Of a DNA stretch of 64,000 bases, positions 27,318 through 36,418 are shown piece after piece. A program made the position numbers and the translations under genes. Below the pieces are notes generated by a model. The model was not told the origin of the DNA. It made no database searches and worked only from the letters and a program-made list of their open reading frames with translations. Source of the DNA: Candidatus Woesearchaeota archaeon. Lineage in GTDB: Archaea; Nanobdellota; Nanobdellia; Woesearchaeales; ARS49. Each line of letters opens with the position of its first letter. Position 1 is the first letter of the stretch. Location of the stretch: assembly GCA_017609645.1 (NCBI GenBank), contig JAFCDQ010000001.1:1-64000 (forward strand), read 5' to 3'.

Positions 27318-27784
27318 AAATATATACAGGAAATGGAGACTTTGGAGAAACCTGTCTTAGGGGTGAGAAAGTCAAAAAAAGTGATGAAAGAATTTTATGT
27401 TTAGGCACGATAGATGAATTAGCCGCAGCAATAGCTGTTGCGCGCACTGAACTAGAACATATAGAAATGACAGAAATTTTACTGAGAATAGAAAAAAAAC
27501 TAAGCAAAATCGCAGGAATAATAGCAGGGAGATCTGATAAGATTCAAGAAGAAGAAATCAAAAAAATAGAAGAATTAATTGACAAATATTACATTAAACA
27601 AGAAGGATTTATTCGTCCAAAAACAGAAGAAGGGGCTTTATTGAATTATGCCCGCACAGTATGCAGAAGAACCGAATTTTGCATTAATAAACTAGAAGAA
27701 GTTCCTGAAAATATTTTGAAATATATAAACAGATTGAGTGATTTATTATTTGCCATGGCTGTATATTGTGATGAAAAACAATGA
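27314..27784 (+). CDS. Cob(I)alamin adenosyltransferase, PduO/MMAB type
   Basis: 156 aa from the ATG overlapping the nrdJ stop (ATGA). It has the ATP-binding N-terminus KIYTGNGDFGETCLRGEKV, GTIDELAAAIAVARTE and the C-terminal LNYARTVCRRTEFCINKL with NRLSDLLFAMA, matching PduO-type enzymes. It converts cob(I)alamin to adenosylcobalamin, exactly the cofactor of NrdJ, and no other B12 gene is seen in the window. Confidence 0.92.
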   Translation: MKIYTGNGDFGETCLRGEKVKKSDERILCLGTIDELAAAIAVARTELEHIEMTEILLRIEKKLSKIAGIIAGRSDKIQEEEIKKIEELIDKYYIKQEGFIRPKTEEGALLNYARTVCRRTEFCINKLEEVPENILKYINRLSDLLFAMAVYCDEKQ

Positions 27785-27838
27785 TTAAAGCCAAGCAAAA
27801 TTTAAATACTTCTTAATTGTAGCACGTAAAAGGGGAAA

Positions 27839-28459
27839 ATGTCAGAAGATGTTGTTTTTACATATGAAACTCTATATGAGTTTCTCAGAAGAGAAAAAAC
27901 CAAAGAAGAACTGCAAGAAATAGATGAAAAATTCTACGAAGAAGCTCTTAATTATTTACGAGAAAAACAAGATTTATATGATGAAACACTAAAAAAAGAC
28001 GACTTATTTTCTGTAGGAGAAAGAGATTCTTTACAATTGCAAATCAATAACATTAGAAAATTACTCAAAGATTTTTATGATAAACGTGAACGGAAGATAA
28101 TTGACATGGCAATAAATGCAGTCAAAATAAACAAAAATGTCATTGATACAAATTCATTATTAAATTCTGAAAGAGAATTATATGAAAAAATAATTTCACT
28201 ATTAGAAATTTTCAGAAAAGACATCTTATTAAAAGTATTAATGCTAAGAAAACCAACAATAGAAGAACAAAAACCTGACATAGTAGAAGAGAAAAAAGAA
28301 GAACCAAAAATAAAAACAGTAAAATTCAAAGAAAATGTTGAACAATTTGTCGGCAAAAATCTAGAAATATATGGACCTTTTTCTGCAGAAGACGAAGCAA
28401 AACTGCCTTCAGAGATTGCACAGATATTATTAACACAAGGAAAAGCAGAAGAAGTTTAA
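27839..28459 (+). CDS. DNA replication protein GINS51
   Basis: 206 aa. An alpha-helical A domain (1-~140) is followed by an acidic/Lys linker and a small C-terminal B domain, FVGKNLEIYGPFSAEDEAKL then PSEIAQILLTQGKAEEV, the conserved end of archaeal GINS51. GINS is part of the CMG replicative helicase. SD GGGG directly before the ATG; TATA-like AATTTAAATA ~40 nt upstream. Confidence 0.85.
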   Translation: MSEDVVFTYETLYEFLRREKTKEELQEIDEKFYEEALNYLREKQDLYDETLKKDDLFSVGERDSLQLQINNIRKLLKDFYDKRERKIIDMAINAVKINKNVIDTNSLLNSERELYEKIISLLEIFRKDILLKVLMLRKPTIEEQKPDIVEEKKEEPKIKTVKFKENVEQFVGKNLEIYGPFSAEDEAKLPSEIAQILLTQGKAEEV

Positions 28460-29370
28460 TTGCCGCTATTATTGCTAAGTTTATTAACTAATTCATTGAT
28501 ATAAGTTTCTAATTCCTTATACAAATTATTTCTTTTGTCGGGATTTTTCTTAAAATCATCATATTCTTTTTGAAAATAACCTCTTATTATTTCAGGCAGC
28601 TTTTCTTTCACACTTTCATAAATATTATCCTCAATAACTTCCCTATATTTATCATCAAAATACTGAGCAGCCAAATCAATAACTTTATTCAATTTAGGAT
28701 TAATTGTTTCTTTACCTTTTTCATCCTTAATAATCTCAAGATAGGATTTAATTTCAACCTCATATTCATTGAATTTTTGCTCATAAACCGCAATCTTTTC
28801 TTGAATAGGCTGGACAACTTCTTTTATTTTTTTAATCTTAGCATCAGCAATTACTTCTAAATTTTCAACTTTTTTATCAAAAATATAAGAAAAAATAAAA
28901 CCGCTGACAGCAGTAGTTAAAATTGTGGTTCCAATAACAATACCTGCAACAATTCTTTTCCAAGGAGCTATTTTAACTTCTTTTTTATTATATTTCAAAT
29001 TTTTCTTGTATAAATTAAAATCATCTTCTGCCCACTTCATTACAGAATTAACATCGTCGTATAAAGTAGTCATCCCTGCAGTAAAAATCGGACTAGACTG
29101 TCCATCAGGAAAAACAGTAATAGCGCTGTCAGGATTCTCTTCATAAAACTTAAAAATTCTTAGCAAATGTGTGTACGACTTAATATTTTTTTTATTAGGA
29201 ATCCGAATATCCTCTTCTTTAGCAAGTTCTTCTAGTCTAGAATTATAGATTTTCTGCAAATCTTTTACTATCATAGACTCTGCTTTATCATCAAATAATT
29301 TTCCAGGATTTGCATGATAAAATTTATGAAAATCAAGCTCAAAAACAATTAGATCAAGAGAATCATCCAT
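28456..29370 (-). CDS. Membrane protein with central TM helix and coiled-coil tail, unknown
   Basis: 304 aa. A soluble N-terminal domain (~1-130) with ITVFPDGQSSPIFTAGMTTLYDD is followed by a single TM helix near 141-163 (IVAGIVIGTTILTTAVSGFIF). A ~130-residue charged coiled coil follows (KIKEVVQPIQEKIAVYEQKF). I do not recognise the family. It is convergent with GINS51 and separated by its own promoter region from the oxidoreductase genes. Confidence 0.55.
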   Translation of the reverse strand: MDDSLDLIVFELDFHKFYHANPGKLFDDKAESMIVKDLQKIYNSRLEELAKEEDIRIPNKKNIKSYTHLLRIFKFYEENPDSAITVFPDGQSSPIFTAGMTTLYDDVNSVMKWAEDDFNLYKKNLKYNKKEVKIAPWKRIVAGIVIGTTILTTAVSGFIFSYIFDKKVENLEVIADAKIKKIKEVVQPIQEKIAVYEQKFNEYEVEIKSYLEIIKDEKGKETINPKLNKVIDLAAQYFDDKYREVIEDNIYESVKEKLPEIIRGYFQKEYDDFKKNPDKRNNLYKELETYINELVNKLSNNSGN

Positions 29371-29456
29371 ATAAAGAGGTTGTTCTAACTTCTCTGTTTT
29401 TTTCTCCTCACCCCTCTCATAATAAATAGTTTCAAAGAATATAAATGTTTCTTAGA

Positions 29457-30311
29457 TTATATTTTGGTTTTTAGAATGTCAGAAATAGTTGCAATATCTT
29501 TGCTTCTCAGATCTTTGCCTTTAAGTTCTGCTTCTTCAAAACTTGGCTTGTCAATTTTATAAAAAACACCTGTAGGAATAGGACCTCCATTATAGTTCCA
29601 TTCTCTAGCCCTCTCAATTGCTTGATTGAAGTTTGAAGGATCATGCTTTTTTTCCATAATATCATAACAATCTTTTTGATAAACTGCAAAAGTATTGAAA
29701 TACGTAAAACAAGGCTGCAAAACATCAATGAAAGAGAAACCTTTGTGTTTTATGGCTTGCTTGAAAATTTCTTTCATCTGATTTATATTACCTGTAAACG
29801 TTCTGGCAACAAAAGTAGCGCCGCTAGCAATCATGAGTTCTACTGGATTCATAGGATCTTCAACACTTCCTTGAGGGGTGGAACGCCCTTTGAACCCTTT
29901 AGGAGATGTGGGTGTGAATTGCCCTGTTGTTAATCCGTAAATTCTATTATCATGAATGATTAGAGTTATATTTGAATTTCTTTTAGCAGCAAAAATCGTA
30001 TGAGCCAAACCCTCGCCCAAAGCATCACCATCACCTGCAAAAGAAATAACATTAAGTTTTTGATTTGCTAACTTAATACCAGTAGCAGGAGGAATAGTTC
30101 GTCCATGCAATGAATAAAAACTATTTAATTTAATATAATCAACAATCTTAGCGTGGCAGCCAATTCCGCTGAGCATAACAAACTCATTAAGATTAAAACC
30201 TTCATCAACAAGTTCTGCCACAGCCTGCTTGAAAGCTCTCTCTAAACCAAAGTTGCCGCAGCCAGGACACCAAGTGTTGACAGCATTTGTTTTTAATTCA
30301 TCAATTTTCAT
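29457..30311 (-). CDS. 2-oxoacid:ferredoxin oxidoreductase, beta subunit
   Basis: 284 aa TPP-binding subunit. N-terminal WCPGCGNFGLERAF supplies cluster-ligand Cys residues; GDGDALGEGLAHTIFAAKRN and NRIYGLTTGQFTPTSPKG form the TPP/Mg site. The start overlaps the alpha-subunit stop. It catalyses oxidative decarboxylation of a 2-oxoacid to acyl-CoA with reduction of ferredoxin. Confidence 0.93.
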   Translation of the reverse strand: MKIDELKTNAVNTWCPGCGNFGLERAFKQAVAELVDEGFNLNEFVMLSGIGCHAKIVDYIKLNSFYSLHGRTIPPATGIKLANQKLNVISFAGDGDALGEGLAHTIFAAKRNSNITLIIHDNRIYGLTTGQFTPTSPKGFKGRSTPQGSVEDPMNPVELMIASGATFVARTFTGNINQMKEIFKQAIKHKGFSFIDVLQPCFTYFNTFAVYQKDCYDIMEKKHDPSNFNQAIERAREWNYNGGPIPTGVFYKIDKPSFEEAELKGKDLRSKDIATISDILKTKI

Positions 30312-31951
30312 TTTGCCTTTAGTTTATTTTTTAATTCATTCAAAGTTATGGGTCTTCCATCAAACTTCAAGATTACTTTATCAACATCAATACCATTATT
30401 TTTTAATAAAGAAGCTAATTGACCTGTAGCATTAACCTCTATACAAATAACTTTTTTTGCATTCTTAATTTGTTCGTTAATTTTATTTGTTGGGAAAGGT
30501 TCTAAAAATAAAGGTTGAATTGCTTTGAGATTTAATTCCTCACTAATTTCTCTTACAACACCTATTGTAGAACCCCAGGCAATAAGAACTGTGTCACTAT
30601 TTTTGTTCCCATACACTTTAACAGTTTCTTTATTTTTTAGATATTTTATTATGGATTCTTTTTTCTTTAGCCGTTTATTGACCATATTAAGTATTGGATC
30701 AATATCTTCAGTAGTTATGCCAAACTCATCATGTTCATAACTAGTAGCTTTAACAACTGCTTTATCTCCAGGAAAAGCCAAAGGAGAAACACCATCTTTA
30801 GCAAAAGAATATCTTTTGTATTCACCTTTTTTATTCCAAATATTTGCTAATTCAGGTTTGACTTGAGATTCTTTGAAATTAGCAGCATAAGTAGATTCGC
30901 TTAAGTGCTTGTCTGTTAATAAAATAACAGGAGTTTGAAACTTCCACGCAAGATTCAAAGCATCTGCAGAAAGTTGAAAAGCTTGATCAACATTACCAGG
31001 AGCTAAAACAATTTTAAGAAATTCACCATGACCTGCATGTAATGCAAAGAAAAGATCTCCTTGACTAGTGTATGTTGGCACGCCTGTTGCAGGACCTGGA
31101 CGTTGAGATAATATGAATACAACAGGAAACTCTGCCTGACCTGCTAAACTAATAGCTTCTGTCATCAAAGCAAAACCGCCACCAGAAGTAGCAACCATAG
31201 ATCTGGTTCCAGCATATGCCAAACCTTCTGCCATAATTGCAACAGCAATCTCATTTTCAGGATGAATAGCTGCAATCTTTAATTGATCTTGATAAGCGGC
31301 TAATGTGTGAAGAATGCTTGAAGCAGGAGTCATAGGATAAGCAATCAAAGCTTTCAAACCTGCTTTAACTGCGCCAAAAGCAATAGCATCATTACCAGTG
31401 ATTAAAGGCTTAGCAGGATTTTTTAATTTTGACAAGTTTATTTTTTTACCAATCTTAATAGAATAACCTTCTTTAGCAACTTTAATGTTTTCATCAATTT
31501 TTTTATGAACCGCAGACTTAATGCAATCCTCAACTGTTTTAAAATCAACATTCAAAACATTAGCAAGAACACCAAAAGAAATAATATTTCTAACAATTAA
31601 TGGCAAAGAATTATCTTGAGCGATCTTTGTCAAAGGAACACCAATGCCCTGTGCCTTGACACTGTCTGAATCAAAAATTATTATGCCTCCTTTATTGAGA
31701 TTAGATTTATGCTTATCAACAGTTTCTTGATTAAGTGCAATAAGAATATCAAACTGATCATAATTAGCAGCAACAGGTTTATCAGCCGCTCGTACTATGG
31801 CAAAATTATGGCCTCCTCTGATTAAAGAAGGATAATCTTCATACACAAAAGGATAATAGCCAAGCCTATTGAACAATCTAGCAAGAATATTTGCTCCAAG
31901 CTTAACACCATCACCTGCTTTTCCTCCAATGAGGATAGATAATTCATTCAT
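30308..31951 (-). CDS. 2-oxoacid:ferredoxin oxidoreductase, fused gamma-alpha subunit
   Basis: 547 aa. Residues 1-~180 are the gamma domain (LSILIGGKAGDGVKLGANIL, YPSLIRGGHNFAIVR). The alpha domain follows (GNDAIAFGAVKAGLKALIAY, YPMTPASSILHTLA, EGLAYAGTRSMVATSGGGF, RPGPATGVPT). The gamma-alpha fusion with a separate beta subunit is the two-subunit KorAB/2-oxoacid type; substrate choice cannot be read. ATG at 31951 is preferred over GTG at 31954. Confidence 0.92.
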   Translation of the reverse strand: MNELSILIGGKAGDGVKLGANILARLFNRLGYYPFVYEDYPSLIRGGHNFAIVRAADKPVAANYDQFDILIALNQETVDKHKSNLNKGGIIIFDSDSVKAQGIGVPLTKIAQDNSLPLIVRNIISFGVLANVLNVDFKTVEDCIKSAVHKKIDENIKVAKEGYSIKIGKKINLSKLKNPAKPLITGNDAIAFGAVKAGLKALIAYPMTPASSILHTLAAYQDQLKIAAIHPENEIAVAIMAEGLAYAGTRSMVATSGGGFALMTEAISLAGQAEFPVVFILSQRPGPATGVPTYTSQGDLFFALHAGHGEFLKIVLAPGNVDQAFQLSADALNLAWKFQTPVILLTDKHLSESTYAANFKESQVKPELANIWNKKGEYKRYSFAKDGVSPLAFPGDKAVVKATSYEHDEFGITTEDIDPILNMVNKRLKKKESIIKYLKNKETVKVYGNKNSDTVLIAWGSTIGVVREISEELNLKAIQPLFLEPFPTNKINEQIKNAKKVICIEVNATGQLASLLKNNGIDVDKVILKFDGRPITLNELKNKLKAK

Positions 31952-31992
31952 CACATTAAGAATTAGGCTAGGTTATATTAAAAGTTTATGGA

Positions 31993-32017
31993 ATAAAAAT
32001 AAAAAAAATAAAAAAAA
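31993..32017 (-). terminator. T-rich terminator of the barrel-like surface gene
   Basis: The minus strand after the stop reads as long T runs separated by single A residues over ~25 bases, an archaeal-type oligo-T terminator. Confidence 0.5.
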
Positions 32018-33340
32018 TTATTTCAGCTGAATTCCAGCTGCTACTGTTACATCAGCCTTCTTTGTCTGCTGGTCGTATCCTGCTTCTAGTCCTAAGTATC
32101 CGATATCTCCGATTGCTGTTCCGAACATTAAAGCAGCTCTTTTTCCAATAAGCATTCCTGAGTCTCTTGTCTCAATCTCATACCTTAGTCCTGCGTATGT
32201 GCAGTCTGTTGGATGTATTGCTACTTCTCCGGTTAGAGTTCCGTTTCCACCAACTCCAACATACATCAACTTAACTGCAACTCCACCATCAGTAAGGTCT
32301 TGAAGTCCTGCTAAGTTATTCTTGACCCAGTTTAATGGATTTAATTCTAATGTACTTGATGTTGTGTCTGTCACAGCGCTGAATAGATTTGGCATTACTC
32401 CTGTTTTCTGCATTTTTGTTGCATAAACCAACTGAGCTAGATTGAAGTTTGTATTTGGGTCATGTATTCCAAATAGTCTTACTCCATGCTCATCATTCTT
32501 CAGTCTTGCTAAATACAAAAAGTCTCCATCAGTAGCTACAATTCCGCCTGCTTGGAAATCTTTATACTTTGCAAATCCCATGAATTCTATTCTTGGCTTT
32601 GCTCCATCTTCTGCTAGTAAGATCGCTCCAACTCCGCAGTTAAATTCCTCTTTGTTTTCAGGATCAAGCTGGTATTCTATTGCTCCGCCTCCAAAGACAT
32701 TGCTTTTTCTTACTCCGCCTGTTCCTGTAAGCAAGAAGTTTCCTGGATTTGCATGCAGTTTTGCTTCTGCATCAAGATTATGGCCGTCATAAACAACTAC
32801 AAGTCTTGGTGTTAACAAAAGATCATCAAGTTTAATGTCTTTTGCTAAAGCAATTGCAGCTTTGCCGTCTGTTGTTACTTCAAACCCTGTATTAAACCAA
32901 GGTGTCATAACTTCAGCCCAATAATCTCCTTTAACATCATCACCAATTGTTGTGACTGTGTTTATGTTTGCTTTTACGCCATTGTCCTGAGCATTTGCAT
33001 CTCCTGCTCCTGCTATTAGAACTCCTCCAACAACTGCAGCTATACCTGCATATTTTGCTGCTTTTAATAGACTTCTTGGCAGTCCTTTCTTATCAGTTTC
33101 AATTTCAACTGTATCTGGTTCATCTGCACCAAAACCCATAAAAGTTTCGTCAACCAAAGTAAATGGTCCTTCTTTCATCCATCCCTTGGCAATATATTGT
33201 TCTACTCCTAATTCTGTTCTCTTATATATTGGCCTACCATTTGCATCAAGCAATCCTGTTTTTTCTTCGGTTGTAGGCAACAGATCTTCGGTTATGTCCT
33301 CAACATCTGCGATTATGATTTCTTTCTTTTCTTTTCTCAT
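32018..33340 (-). CDS. Beta-rich (barrel-like) surface protein with internal signal peptide
   Basis: 440 aa. About 88 residues of charged, signal-less sequence come first, then a basic patch and hydrophobic stretch (KYAGIAAVVGGVLIAGAG) with a typical cleavage site at ANA-QDN (after A117). The remaining ~320 residues alternate short amphipathic strands and turns (FLLTGTGGVRKSNVFGGGAI; YLGLEAGYDQQTKKADVTVA) and end in GIQLK, resembling outer-membrane barrels. No known family recognised. Strong SD (GGAGGAGG) and biased codons suggest high expression. Divergent from the TrmB regulator. Confidence 0.6.
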   Translation of the reverse strand: MRKEKKEIIIADVEDITEDLLPTTEEKTGLLDANGRPIYKRTELGVEQYIAKGWMKEGPFTLVDETFMGFGADEPDTVEIETDKKGLPRSLLKAAKYAGIAAVVGGVLIAGAGDANAQDNGVKANINTVTTIGDDVKGDYWAEVMTPWFNTGFEVTTDGKAAIALAKDIKLDDLLLTPRLVVVYDGHNLDAEAKLHANPGNFLLTGTGGVRKSNVFGGGAIEYQLDPENKEEFNCGVGAILLAEDGAKPRIEFMGFAKYKDFQAGGIVATDGDFLYLARLKNDEHGVRLFGIHDPNTNFNLAQLVYATKMQKTGVMPNLFSAVTDTTSSTLELNPLNWVKNNLAGLQDLTDGGVAVKLMYVGVGGNGTLTGEVAIHPTDCTYAGLRYEIETRDSGMLIGKRAALMFGTAIGDIGYLGLEAGYDQQTKKADVTVAAGIQLK

Positions 33341-33387
33341 TTTCTTTCCTCCTCCTTTTTTTGACAGTTAAGGATAAACTGCATTTG

Positions 33388-33401
33388 TTACTACGTAGTA
33401 A
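33388..33401. promoter_or_regulatory. 14-bp perfect palindrome, candidate operator
   Basis: TTACTACGTAGTAA lies in the 146-bp divergent gap. For the minus-strand gene a TATA-like TTTATATA occurs at 33413-33420, placing the palindrome at the expected start point. For the TrmB gene ATTTATAAG at 33454-33462 is ~28 nt before the ATG. A GC-rich CCCCCGAGGGGGG at about 33430-33442 also stands out between the two promoters. Confidence 0.6.
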
Positions 33402-33486
33402 GAACTAAAAACTATATAAATATTACCTACCCCCGAGGGGGGAGAAATAGTAAGATTTATAAGAAGAAAAGCACAAATAGAAGATA

Positions 33487-35850
33487 ATGAATGAAGAAGT
33501 GCTTGAAGAAATAGGTCTGACAAAGTCAGAAATCCATGTTTACTTAGCTTTATTAGAATTAGGCAGTTCTTCAACAGGAAAAATAATAGAAAAATCTAAA
33601 GCATCATCATCAAAAATCTATGAAATCCTTGACAGACTTATTGATAAAGGCCTTGTAAGCTTCATCATCAAAGCAGGAGTAAAACACTTTGAAGCAGCGC
33701 CTCCAGAAAGAATCATGGATTATATGAAAGAAAAAGAAGAAAAGCTTACAAAACAAAAAGATGATCTCAAAAAAGTAATCCCCGAGCTAAAACTAAAGCA
33801 GACATTAGCAAAATACAAATCAGAAGCAACAATATACAAAGGAATGAAAGGAGTAGAGACTGCTTTCTACAGTGCATTGAATTTATTGACACCAAAAGAT
33901 GAAATGTTAGTAATAGGGATTCCATCACGCTCAGAAACAGTAAACAGATTTTTCCTGAAGTTCGGAATAGAAAGAGGCAAAAGAAAAATTAAGATTCGGG
34001 CTCTTGCTAATGAAGCAGCAAGAGGAGAACCACAATTAAAAGCCCCGCTTACAAACGTCAAATATATTCCAGAAATAACTCCTGCAGCAATAAACATTTT
34101 CAAAGACAGAGTAATTATATTTCCAGAAGCAGACGAACCTTTACTAATAGTAATAGACAACAAGGAAGTTGCAGATTCTTTTAGGGTTCAGTTCGAGAGA
34201 TGGTGGGATCAAACTTCAACAGTATACCGTGGTGAAAAACAGGTTAAGTATTTTTTGGAAGAAGTATTGCTAAATCAGAAAGAAGCATGGTTTATTGGAG
34301 CAAAGATGGGTATGAAGGAATTTTATCCAAAATATTGGGAATGGTATAACAAAGAAAGAGTGAAGAGAAAGTGCGTGTGGTATGACTTGTTGCATGCAGA
34401 CGTTCCTGAAAAAGACCTGCCAACAGATCCATATTATAAATATAAAAGACTGCCTCCAGAATTGAAAAGTCCAAATATTATTGGAATAATCGGAAATAAG
34501 ATTGCAAACATCCTTTGGTATGGAAAAGAACCAACCATATTTGTCATAGAAAATAAAGAACTAGTAAAGAGCTATAAAAAATATTTCAACTTATTATGGG
34601 ACCAAAAAACAATCATGTATACAGGTTCTTCAGGAGTTAAATCTTTCTTTAACGAACTTATTAATGAAAAAGAAGTCTGGTTTATTGGAGGAAATTTTGG
34701 AATAAAAAAAGATTTCCCAGAGTACTGGAAGTGGTATATGAAAGAGAGTTTAAAACGAAAACAGATTTGGCATGATCTCATCGATGTAGATGTCAACATA
34801 AAGGAAATTCCAATTAGTAAGTATTATGCATACAAAATTCTTCCTCCAGAGCTTAAAAGCCCTCACGTAATCTGCATATCCAAAAACAAAGTTGCTAACA
34901 TTCTCTGGGCAGGAGAAAAAACAACTATTTTTGTCTTGGAAAACAAAGATATAGTAGACAGCTACAAAAAATATTTTGATCTTCTCTGGAAGCAGGATAC
35001 AATTGTAGAAAAAGGATTCCAAGCATATGACAGGGCTATGCACGAAGCTCTAGAAGAACTCAAGCCTGGAGAAAGCTATGAAATCCTTGGTGCAGCTATC
35101 CACAAAGAAAAAACTGAAAAATTCAGTGAAATGTTTCACAGAGAAGCTAGAGAGAGATTCAAAAAAAGCATTGGCGTAAGAATGCTATTTTACAGAGAAA
35201 TGACTCCTGCAGTAAAGAAATACATTGAAGAATTCGCAGGCAAAAAAACCGAACTCAAATTCCTTCCTTATGGGGGTACAGACTCTCCTGTTGAAACTAT
35301 GATCTACAAGAATAAAATCATCCTGGCAACTCAAGAAAAAGAGCCTACTGTTGTGACTATCAAAAACAAAAAGATCACAGATTCATTCAGAAATCATTTC
35401 AATTCTCTATGGGATCAAAATACTGTTGTAGAAAAAGGATTAGATGCTTTGGATCGTTCTATGCATGCAATGTTAGATGAATTGAAACAAGGAGAAGAAT
35501 ATATTGTTCTTGGAGCTTATTATAATCCGAAAATAGAATCACAATTAAGACAAATGATTAAAAAACTGCATAAAAGAAGAATAAAAAAAGGCATTAAAAC
35601 CAGACTTTTGTTCTGCAAAGGACAAGAAAAAATTGCTAAAGAAACTCAAAAAGAATTTTATGAAAGAACAGGCGGCGAATATAGATTTCTTCCTTATGAA
35701 TCAAAATCGCCTATGGAAATCTGTATTCATAAAGATAAAATAGAATTAATAATCAAAGAAGAAATTCCAACAGTAATAACAATAACTGACCCGAAAGTAG
35801 CAGAGGGATTCAGAGCACATTTTGAACTTCTTTGGAAACAAGCTGAATAA
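33487..35850 (+). CDS. TrmB-family regulator with five tandem sensor modules
   Basis: 787 aa, about three times the usual ~250-350. Residues 1-~75 are the TrmB winged helix (EEIGLTKSEIHVYLALLELG, SKIYEILDRLIDKGLV), followed by a short coiled coil. Five sensor modules follow, ~108-242, 243-372, 373-503, 504-643 and 644-787, each ending in a variant of F..LW.Q. Modules 2 and 3 are close copies (WFIG, YPKYWEWY/FPEYWKWY, LPPELKSP, NILW); 1, 4 and 5 resemble the usual TrmB C-terminal domain. Probably a cytosolic ligand-responsive regulator of the divergent surface gene. Confidence 0.85.
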   Translation: MNEEVLEEIGLTKSEIHVYLALLELGSSSTGKIIEKSKASSSKIYEILDRLIDKGLVSFIIKAGVKHFEAAPPERIMDYMKEKEEKLTKQKDDLKKVIPELKLKQTLAKYKSEATIYKGMKGVETAFYSALNLLTPKDEMLVIGIPSRSETVNRFFLKFGIERGKRKIKIRALANEAARGEPQLKAPLTNVKYIPEITPAAINIFKDRVIIFPEADEPLLIVIDNKEVADSFRVQFERWWDQTSTVYRGEKQVKYFLEEVLLNQKEAWFIGAKMGMKEFYPKYWEWYNKERVKRKCVWYDLLHADVPEKDLPTDPYYKYKRLPPELKSPNIIGIIGNKIANILWYGKEPTIFVIENKELVKSYKKYFNLLWDQKTIMYTGSSGVKSFFNELINEKEVWFIGGNFGIKKDFPEYWKWYMKESLKRKQIWHDLIDVDVNIKEIPISKYYAYKILPPELKSPHVICISKNKVANILWAGEKTTIFVLENKDIVDSYKKYFDLLWKQDTIVEKGFQAYDRAMHEALEELKPGESYEILGAAIHKEKTEKFSEMFHREARERFKKSIGVRMLFYREMTPAVKKYIEEFAGKKTELKFLPYGGTDSPVETMIYKNKIILATQEKEPTVVTIKNKKITDSFRNHFNSLWDQNTVVEKGLDALDRSMHAMLDELKQGEEYIVLGAYYNPKIESQLRQMIKKLHKRRIKKGIKTRLLFCKGQEKIAKETQKEFYERTGGEYRFLPYESKSPMEICIHKDKIELIIKEEIPTVITITDPKVAEGFRAHFELLWKQAE

Positions 35851-35903
35851 TAGCTTTAACCACCAAAACCTTTTTAAATACGCCATTGGTTTTTGACGAT
35901 ATC

Positions 35904-36218
35904 ATGAAACTACCAAAAACACAGAAGAGATATTGCCCATACTGCAAGAAGCATCATGAACAAAAGGTAGTTGAAGCTAAAAGAAAAACCAGAGGAACCA
36001 CAAACCCATTAAGCCAAGGAAGCAAGAAAAGAATAAAACAAAGAGGCAGAATGGGAGAAGGCAGCCAAGGCAAATACTCCAAACCTCCAATCACCAAATG
36101 GAGAATGGCAAACAGAAAAACAAGCAAAAAAACAGATTTAAGATATGAATGTTCTGCCTGTAAAAAAATGACTGTACAAAAATCAGGCATAAGAGCCAAA
36201 AAAATTGAAATGAAGTGA
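35904..36218 (+). CDS. rpl44e: Large ribosomal subunit protein eL44
   Basis: 104 aa from the ATG at 35904 (MKLPKTQKRYCPYC). It has zinc-finger Cys pairs CPYCKKHHEQ and CSACKK and the basic RKTRGTTNPLSQGSKKRI region of eL44. TATA-like CTTTTTAAATA is ~28 nt upstream, so the mRNA is probably leaderless. First gene of a conserved eL44-eS27-aIF2a-Nop10 operon. Confidence 0.95.
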   Translation: MKLPKTQKRYCPYCKKHHEQKVVEAKRKTRGTTNPLSQGSKKRIKQRGRMGEGSQGKYSKPPITKWRMANRKTSKKTDLRYECSACKKMTVQKSGIRAKKIEMK

Positions 36219-36224
36219 TATAAA

Positions 36225-36410
36225 ATGAAATTATTAAAAGAAACTAAATCAAAATTCATCAAGATAAGATGTCCAAAATGCAAAAACGAACAAATAATGT
36301 TCGGCAAAGCATCAACCAAAGTTAAATGCTTAATCTGTGGAAAAATATTAGCAGAACCTCAAGCAGGAAAAGCAAAAGTAAAAGCCAGAGTATTAGAAGT
36401 GCTTGAGTAA
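36225..36410 (+). CDS. rps27e: Small ribosomal subunit protein eS27
   Basis: 61 aa zinc-ribbon protein: FIKIRCPKCKNEQIMFGKAS then VKCLICGKILAEP, with four Cys ligands. Six bases after the eL44 stop. Confidence 0.95.
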   Translation: MKLLKETKSKFIKIRCPKCKNEQIMFGKASTKVKCLICGKILAEPQAGKAKVKARVLEVLE

Positions 36411-36418
36411 TTATAATC

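Noticed and set aside
33430-33442. CCCCCGAGGGGGG block as a terminator hairpin
   Set aside because: The loop would be only 2-3 bases and no T-tract follows on either strand; a binding site is more likely.
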